64,000 nucleotides of DNA from Henricia sp. BOLD:AAB3569 (Eukaryota > Echinodermata > Asteroidea > Spinulosida > Echinasteridae): positions 111,694 through 175,693 of the forward strand of contig JBBELK010000836.1 in the NCBI GenBank assembly GCA_037783545.1, read 5' to 3'. Made by a program: the position numbers and the translations under genes. A model generated the notes under the pieces. The model had not been told where the DNA came from. It made no database searches and saw nothing but the letters and a program-made list of their open reading frames with translations. This document shows positions 57,661-64,000 of this stretch, in pieces. Position 1 is the stretch's first letter, and each line of letters begins with the position of its first letter.

Positions 57661-60600
57661 CTAGTTGGGTTCGAATGGATCACACTTGTAGGTGACGTCC
57701 AAGTACTTGAAGGTCCCTCTACATGGGTTGAATCGTAACTTTCGGTTCGACACTCGGATGGAGCAGTCACGGAATCCCTCACAGCGACGCTTCAGCTAAA
57801 AGTCAAATCGAAACCAAACCACTTGTATTTCAAGTACAGGACTAGTATAAGTACCGTCTGCAAGATCATTTCAAATTTCCAATTTTTTCTATTAAATTTC
57901 TGGGGAAACCCCGTTTACCTTTTTTAGGTACTAAAGGAATGTTGGTAAGAAAGCTAACCCTCCATTTTTTAAATAATTTGTTTTTGTTTGTTGGGTTGTT
58001 TGTTTGTTTGTTTTTTTTTGTTTGTGGTGGTGAGGGGGCGGGGGTGGGGGACATCTCAGTCTAAATTCCCTCCGAATTGCTATTTCTCAAATTGACGCAT
58101 GCTGCACTTATGTGCAAAAATGCTCAGTGTGAATCCACCTTAAATGTTACCTTCTTCATGATGCGTTTTTGCGGAGCTTGGCAGTTGATGTCGAATATGC
58201 TTCCCAGAGAGCTTGGGCAAACCTCGCTGCCCGTTTGACGTCCGTAGTTTGCGTTCACAATCTTGATTCGCGTGCCTGCCCTGCACTGCAACATGAGGCG
58301 TCGTTGTTGACATGCGCGGATGTGAACCACCGCCCCTGGTTGCACCTCCTGCACCACCGGTTCGTCGGTGCACATGTAGTTCACAGTCAGGACGTTATCT
58401 CTCGGGGAACAAGTCTCGCCGAAGCTGTACGCGGATGCGGTAACCGACATGTAGCTGCCGTCGCGCCTGACGTGATTTGCTAAGATGTCTGCCGCGTTGC
58501 CTGAAGAGCAGTCGGGGTCCGTAGTGGTACCCTGACTCTTCAGATCACGATAACTGTAGTCAGCCGAGAAGATGTTTATCTTGCGGTCGCCGCAGTCAAT
58601 GTGCAGAGCCTCGCCTTGGGATACTTCTTTGCTCTCGATGTGCTGAGAATCTGTCATGAACACAAGTGACGTTAGTGCACTGCATAATAACACATTTTAG
58701 ATTGTCACGTTCAGTATATGGACCAAGACATGATGACATAATGTGTCAGAGGTCTCGGGTTCAAATCCCCATGAGAATTACATGGTTGTTCTCTCACCGA
58801 GTAAAGTAACAAATATGTTGTCATATTGAATACTAATTAATTATTATTTTTTTTTTATTTTTAAATGTTTAAATTTATTTATTTTTTATTATTTGTTACT
58901 TATTCGTTAATATTTTTCCCCCTGCCCAACGCCACCTCCCCCCACCCAACAACTCCAAATGCCCCCTTTTCCCCACCCCTAATACCCTCCTCCATTCCCA
59001 CTCCCACAGAGGCACACTTGTCTAGAAAAGAAAGTTGGGTCACATGGTGCCACCATACACTCGTTATTTAATGTTTCATTCACCGTACAAGCTTTCAAAT
59101 CTTACGAGATGGTTATTTTACAGGGTTGTAGACGAGCCCATCACAAGTCCATCACAAGTCCCTGGGTCTTAATTCCAGTCCCAAGCTATTCAAATGAACT
59201 CCAACAAAGGCATTATTTTGTGCGTGTTCATCCTTTGCTTCTTGTTACTGGACTTGTGCGGGACTTGTCACGGACTTGTGATTTTACTGGCTCTGGATTT
59301 GTGAAACCCCCTTTGTACAACCCCCTTATCTAAACTCACAGTAGCATTGTTTTCCATTGCCCACGTAATTAGCATTACACACACAGCCCTGTCTGTAGCT
59401 CATTACTCCACAATGAGCATTTTCATCGCAGGTTAACGGTAGTTCATTCCAGCCACCTCCGGGCAAGCAGACGTATTGACCGCTACACTGGTCATTTACG
59501 GCTCGTCGTCTGGGCTGTAGGGGAAACATGAATATGTGTCAAGTAACCATACTCTCGTTTGAAGGTAGGTCTACTTGTTTGGTAATTATTATCTTTAAGC
59601 TTACTTGTTATCTGAATGGTAATGGTAGTAATCATCCTGTGAAATTATTTTGTCTGAATTGCCCCATTCATGAGAAAAAAATGACAAAACTATTTGAATC
59701 TCAAAATCACCTGTAGGCGATCTTTGGAGCCATTTATTTTTGCACAAAAACCGTACTTGGATTTTCTAGGTTTTCTGGAGTATTACTGCATCTATATTTG
59801 GCTGAAATTTCTCGATCTATCGTTTTAATTACAAGTGGAAATTATGCCCTTTTTAAAACAAGTATACTACCTTTAAATACCACTCATAGAAGCCTCTTTT
59901 CTGATATAAAGTGGTTGCACTTTGCCGCAGTCACCAAACTCTCCCGTGTTTGTCCTCCAGAAGAGAGAGAGAGGAACAATAGAGCACGTACGTATCTGCA
60001 CGTGGCTCTATTGTTCTCTCTCCATCTGGGAGTTTAAGTGGCCCGTAACAGCATAAACTGCCCCATAAACATAGTAAAGGATAGTTCACATGGTGCAACC
60101 GCAAACCGTTTATTTGCCATGCGAATACAGCTTTTTGACATCAAAATCACCTTCCTTTTGAAATTCGCAAGAACTATGAAACAGACTTAATTAGTAGCGC
60201 ATCAACCATCAACTCATCCCAAATAAGACAATGTTACCTTGTAGTAGATTCCGAGCCGATTACACCCACATTTAGACGATGTCAGGCACTGGTCTCTGTC
60301 TTGTAAGATTTCAGGATCTTCACAGGTGCAACCTTCGTAACACCTACAAAGATGAAACAGTTCCTTGTAAGATGACGGTAAACATTTTAAAGAGTTTGTC
60401 AAAGATGGGTACGTGGTCTAGTGGTTTAGTTAACTGACTTGCAAAATGTGGTGTTTGAAACCAGACGATTAACCCCAATAGATAGTTATCACGGTGCGGC
60501 CATCTTCCCTTTTCTCCTATTAAAATAAACGAACCATAGCGAGGCTTGCAGAAGAAAATGAATAGTTGTGGCCGTGTTGAAAATGTTCATTGTGTGCATC

Positions 60601-60989
60601 ACAACGCACAGTGTTGTGCTATCAAAAAATGCGCAGCGCGGACAGTGATTCTCTCAAAACAATGACGGAGATGCACGCGCTATCGCAGGATGCGTGTTCA
60701 TTCTTTGCTTCTTGTTACTAGACTTGTGAACAGACTTGTGCGGGACTTGTCACTCACTTATGATTTTAATCGGCTCTGGACTTGTGATAGACTTGTGATG
60801 GACTCGACTAACTCTGTTATGTTATGCCTTATTCAGGAATCTGTACAATATTTCATCTTGCGAATGATACATGCTAGCTTCTTGAGTACCTGTCCACTGG
60901 TTCCTGCCACGTGATTGGTCCACCACAAGACTTCCTTGGACAAGACTGGACACAGGCGCTGTAGACTTTACCTTCTGGACACACCATCG
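57661..60989 (-). CDS. Secreted mosaic protein: TIL, EGF-like and SUEL (rhamnose-binding lectin) domains, 3' part
   Basis: C-terminal part of a large extracellular mosaic. Minus-strand exons: 60989-60890 and 60343-60238 (trypsin-inhibitor-like cysteine-rich domain: CPEGKVYSACVQSCPRKSC, then CYEGCTCEDPEI and CGCNRLGIYYK), 59514-59340 (EGF-like: CDENAHCG, GCVCNANYVGNGKQC), 58650-58151 and 57795-57661 (two SUEL/galactose-binding-lectin domains, stop TAG). Phases agree across all junctions. The first SUEL repeat (ALHIDCGDRKINIFSADY) lacks the YGR motif. The second keeps YGR (IKIVNANYGRQ), has NPC in place of DPC, and ends GTFKYLDVTYKC. The TIL plus EGF pattern is that of vWD-type proteins such as zonadhesin, SCO-spondin or IgGFc-binding protein, and upstream exons fit this. 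It probably acts as an extracellular carbohydrate-binding or mucus/matrix protein. Its 5' end is outside the window. Confidence 0.9.
59937..60036. repeat. Foldback in a lectin-gene intron
   Basis: AACAATAGAGCACGTACG and CACGTGGCTCTATTGTT pair, with GAGAGAGAG and CTCTCTC arms outside. About 100 bp between the EGF-like exon and the second TIL exon. Confidence 0.55.
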
Positions 60990-61185
60990 CTGAAGAGAGA
61001 GAGGTATAAATAGAGGTATGACCATATTTTGTTATGCAAGTAGTCTATTTACAGGTGACAGGCCCCTAGAGGTAAGGTATACCAGCCCCTCCCACCGAAA
61101 CAAAAACCGGATTAATCAGCTTCTTTACGAAGAACGTTGGGGCTGGGAGGGGTAATCGTTCGCTTTGAGACTCTGCTTCTATTTA

Positions 61186-61592
61186 TGCTTTCCGTGACGT
61201 AGAACATCGGAATGTTTGGTGTGTCAACGGTCCACCGCGCGGTACCACTAGACGCACATGGGCAGCGTAAAAATATAACTCACAGCGTACTTTCATTCGA
61301 AGAGCCGCACGCGCGTGTTGCGATACGTATAAATTATGAGCATGCATGCAGCTTGTAAAAACGAAAGTGTCTTGTTGCTTCACAATTTTTAGCTGAAGGA
61401 AATACAATTTATCTTATCGATACAACAGCCATGGCGCAACAACCTAAGAGCAAGGTTAAGTAACAGAGGTAAGTGCAACAATGCGCTTTTTTTGCTGTAT
61501 TGAGGCTTATCACTACGAGCCATGTGGGTCCATGAAAAATGACAACCAAAATGGGATGTAAGCGTGACGTCACCGGAAAGCAATCAATTATA
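61186..61592. mobile_element. MITE family 5 copy in a lectin-gene intron
   Basis: TGCTTTCCGTGACGTAG start and GTCACCGGAAAGCAATCAA end; the inverse of 31575-31933, with shared TATCGATA and GGTTAAGTAACAGAGGTAAG. Confidence 0.8.
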
Positions 61593-61642
61593 AGCAAGCC
61601 ATGGTAAAGTGTAATTTATCTTTAAAAACACAAGATGTTTAC

Positions 61643-63493
61643 CACATTGCCCTCTCCAATCTCCCTTCTCCAATTATCGATAGTAACGCCCTCGGCGTCA
61701 AAACATGCATCAGCATAATCAGCATCGCTTGCACAGAAACTCTGAGCTGGGTAATGTTGCACACATGTCGAACAGCCAGTTATGGAAGTAGACCATCAGA
61801 TTTCACTTTGCCCATACACGCTGATGAAAGACACCTGGTCAAGGATTGAGAGGGGGTAAGGAATGTGAGATGATTGTTAAGATTTTGCCTGAAATCAGAC
61901 CAACTTTCCCGAAGTGTTTATTTTATTTATTCACAACATCCAACAGAGGAAGGACCGCAATTACGAAATGGGAATTACACTAGATTTCGAAATAACTATC
62001 AACTTCTAAGTTGAATCAGAAACGGCCAGAGACACTCTTCACGAAGAATGCTCTAGGATCTTTTAAATCCAAACCCACATTCTAGTACTGGCACAGGGAA
62101 CCCTGAGTTCGACGCACTAGACCGCTTGGCCATAACACAAACATACAGAATGTTGTTGCACACCTATGCAACACCAGAAAAAAAATGTGGTTCATCAGGA
62201 AACTAGTAGTGTTGTTTACCATTGCTATCAACACTTTGAGTAGGTTTTTCTTGTCAACTCAAGAAAAACAAAATTGGTCATAGCAAATGATACATGGGCC
62301 TTTGACATAAACAAAACAGAACCCTAGTGATACCTTGTTTATTGACGACGTTCAGAGAATAGAGTTTGGGTTTTAGTTTATGATGAATCTGAGACGCGAT
62401 CACAAGGGTTTCCAACCAACAACGGCGTGTGAACGAATGCTGCAGGGAAGAGGATGATACCATCCAGCTGGATCCAAAATCATTTACGTCGCTGACCTAC
62501 GGATGAAGAAAAATGGGGAATGATCAATATGTGTATATGACATTGGTCCTAGTTGATAGCACTTCCACTATAGCCTGCAAATGAGATGACGTAACTTATG
62601 CTCTCCCGCGCAAAGCATGATGGGATTAAATGAGTACTCAATGAAACGTCCTCTATTGTGTTTGTGTTAATTGGGTTTGCCCTTACCCTGACGTATATTA
62701 GCACTGTATACTACAGTGCTTTCCCCGAGACACTATGAAAACTTCATACGGTGCTCGGTGGGATTCGAACCCACGACCTCCTGCAAACAAGCAGACGCTT
62801 ATCCAATCGAACCACCGACGTGGCGCTGTTTGAATGTTGGGTTGCGAATCGGTTAAGAACGGGGATCGCAATTAATCAGTAATTGATTTAGCTTGCGTCG
62901 GGGGAGAATGAATGTTAATTAGGGTTTGCATTACCCAACGTATATTAGCACTGTATACTCAGTGCATTGTGTTTGTGTGAGTAAGTCAAACTTCACTCTT
63001 AATGAGTGGGATGCAGTAGCATCTCATGGTGTTTTGCAGTGCATTATGAAAAGGAGCAACACATGCTTAATGACTTGTGACATGGGTTCATTAGACTCCC
63101 AACACAAAGAAAACGCATGTGTAGGATCCAACACAGCTCAATAGGTGCGTACATGTTTCAACCATAGTCGAGTATAGCCGGATTCCATTACTTCATGCGA
63201 AAGCAAACGCGAAAGCGAAGGCCAAGCCAAGGAAGCGAATGCGACGTCACGCAAATGTTATAGCCCGAATCTCGCAATAGTTGACTAGTTTCAACTTGCG
63301 CTGAAGTTTACTGCGAAGGTTTGACGTCAGATTGACGTGACGATAGCATACTCTTCGCTTTTGTAGTGAGCTAATAAACCGGGCTTAACATGGTTGGGGG
63401 TATACCTTGTTTCCAATTCTGGTGACGACCGCGTTTCTATCACGCTGATTCCGTGGTATGTTCCACACCCCAGCTGTCACGTTTTTCTGGCCA
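61643..63493 (-). CDS. Probable upstream vWD-C8 exons of the lectin mosaic
   Basis: Three minus-strand stretches look like exons of the same gene. At 63493-63406, KNVTAGVWNIPRNQRDR then VVTRIGNK, ending at GTATAC, resembles the middle of a von Willebrand type D domain. At 62496 down to about 62390, VSDVNDFGSSWMV resembles the vWD end (NDFGNSW). At about 61746-61643, FCASDADYADACFDAEGVTI then DNWRR matches the end of a C8 domain (AYAxAC, AGV, WR). The order vWD-C8-TIL is that of the family. The phase between the C8 exon and the TIL exon at 60989 does not close by one simple splice, so an exon is missing or a boundary is wrong. Confidence 0.5.
62747..62818 (-). tRNA. tRNA-like sequence, anticodon GTT (probable SINE or pseudogene)
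   Basis: The minus strand reads GGTTCGATTGGATAAGCG, then anticodon stem TCTGC with loop TTGTTTG and CAGGA, then GTGGGTTCGAATCCCAC, a perfect T-arm. The 5' and 3' acceptor arms do not pair convincingly. About 55-base similar blocks (TTTGC, ACGTATATTAGCACTGTATAC) flank it at 62665-62721 and 62917-62968, consistent with a tRNA-derived repeat. Confidence 0.35.
62830..63400. other. Lectin-gene intron or flank near the right edge
   Basis: I see no supported exon here. A copy of ACGTATATTAGCACTGTATACT lies at its start and AT-rich sequence follows. The stretch 63494-64000 is likewise without a recognisable exon; a repeat shared with 60485-60590 (GCGGCCATCTTCCCTTTTCTC) occurs at about 63606-63690. 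Confidence 0.4.
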
Positions 63494-64000
63494 CTGTTTC
63501 AGGCATTCCTGACTTGCACCGGGTGAAAAACATCCCAGCGACAAATCATCTCAAAATCAGTTTTCATCAACTGAAAAAGACAAAAACAACTTTTAGACCT
63601 GATGCGGCTGCGGCCATCTTCCCTTTTCTCATATTAAAATGAACGTAACCAAAGCGAGCTTGCAGAAAAAATAGTTTGGTCCGTATTGAAAATGTTATAT
63701 AGAATAGGCCCTGGGCAGAGGTGGAGCTACCGGGCAGTCTACGGGCACAACCACCAGGGCAGAGGTGGCTCTTAACTTGTTGCTTGGGGTTAAGTCGTTT
63801 TTTGATTTTTTTAACCTGCTGACTTGAACTCTGAGAAACGACTAGGGAACATAAGATTTATACAACTTGAAATAAAAACTAGTCATCAAGTCCCAGACAG
63901 CACAAGTATACTGCATAACTTAAACTGTAGTGCAAGTCTCCCGCTCCAGGGAATCAATGGAAAATGCCTATGCCGTTCGCGAAGCGGGTTAAAAAGGCAA

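Overview
This is a stretch of an animal nuclear genome. Genes are split into many short exons with GT-AG introns, most introns are packed with small inverted-repeat transposons, and nothing prokaryotic is present. The gene content (an LDLa/LRR GPCR of the GRL101 type, a DUF4062-NACHT-TPR protein, a SUEL-lectin mosaic, an axonemal dynein assembly factor) and the abundant MITEs suggest a marine invertebrate, most likely a deuterostome such as an echinoderm, hemichordate or cephalochordate. The species cannot be fixed from the sequence alone.

Layout from left to right. (1) 65-7173 (+): 3' part of an LDLa-LRR-7TM receptor whose 5' end lies off the left edge; its cytoplasmic tail resembles a degenerate protein-kinase C-lobe. 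(2) 7174-11042: intergenic, MITEs only. (3) 11043-17966 (-): complete DNAAF3, 10 coding exons, 481 aa, with a 77-bp minisatellite in intron 5. (4) 18161-20617 (+): a 177-aa coiled-coil protein I do not recognise, head-to-head with DNAAF3 across only 194 bp that hold an RFX X-box-like site. (5) 23213-26118 (+): complete TMEM50 homologue, 160 aa. (6) 26119-32627: intergenic, with a 2.2-kb composite repeat and several MITEs. (7) 32628-51014 (-): complete DUF4062-NACHT-TPR protein, 22 coding exons, 1015 aa, with an N-terminal acylation motif; its introns hold a 100-bp tandem array, many MITEs and a dead copy of one of its own exons. (8) 52871-54367 (-): intronless GT14 beta-1,6-N-acetylglucosaminyltransferase (GCNT family), 498 aa. 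(9) 57661-63493 (-): 3' part of a secreted vWD/C8/TIL/EGF/SUEL mosaic whose 5' end lies off the right edge.

Exon boundaries were read by hand from splice signals, reading-frame phase and family similarity. Phases close exactly across the GPCR, DNAAF3, the 177-aa gene, TMEM50 and the NACHT gene. The genes do not form one pathway. The only functional pairing the sequence suggests is DNAAF3 and its divergent neighbour, which probably share a ciliary promoter. No transposase, reverse transcriptase, viral gene, rRNA or CRISPR array was seen; all mobile elements found are non-autonomous. The most unusual items are the kinase-like tail on the receptor, two hAT-like elements built from arrays of one short motif with 8-bp target duplications, and the dead exon copy in the NACHT gene.
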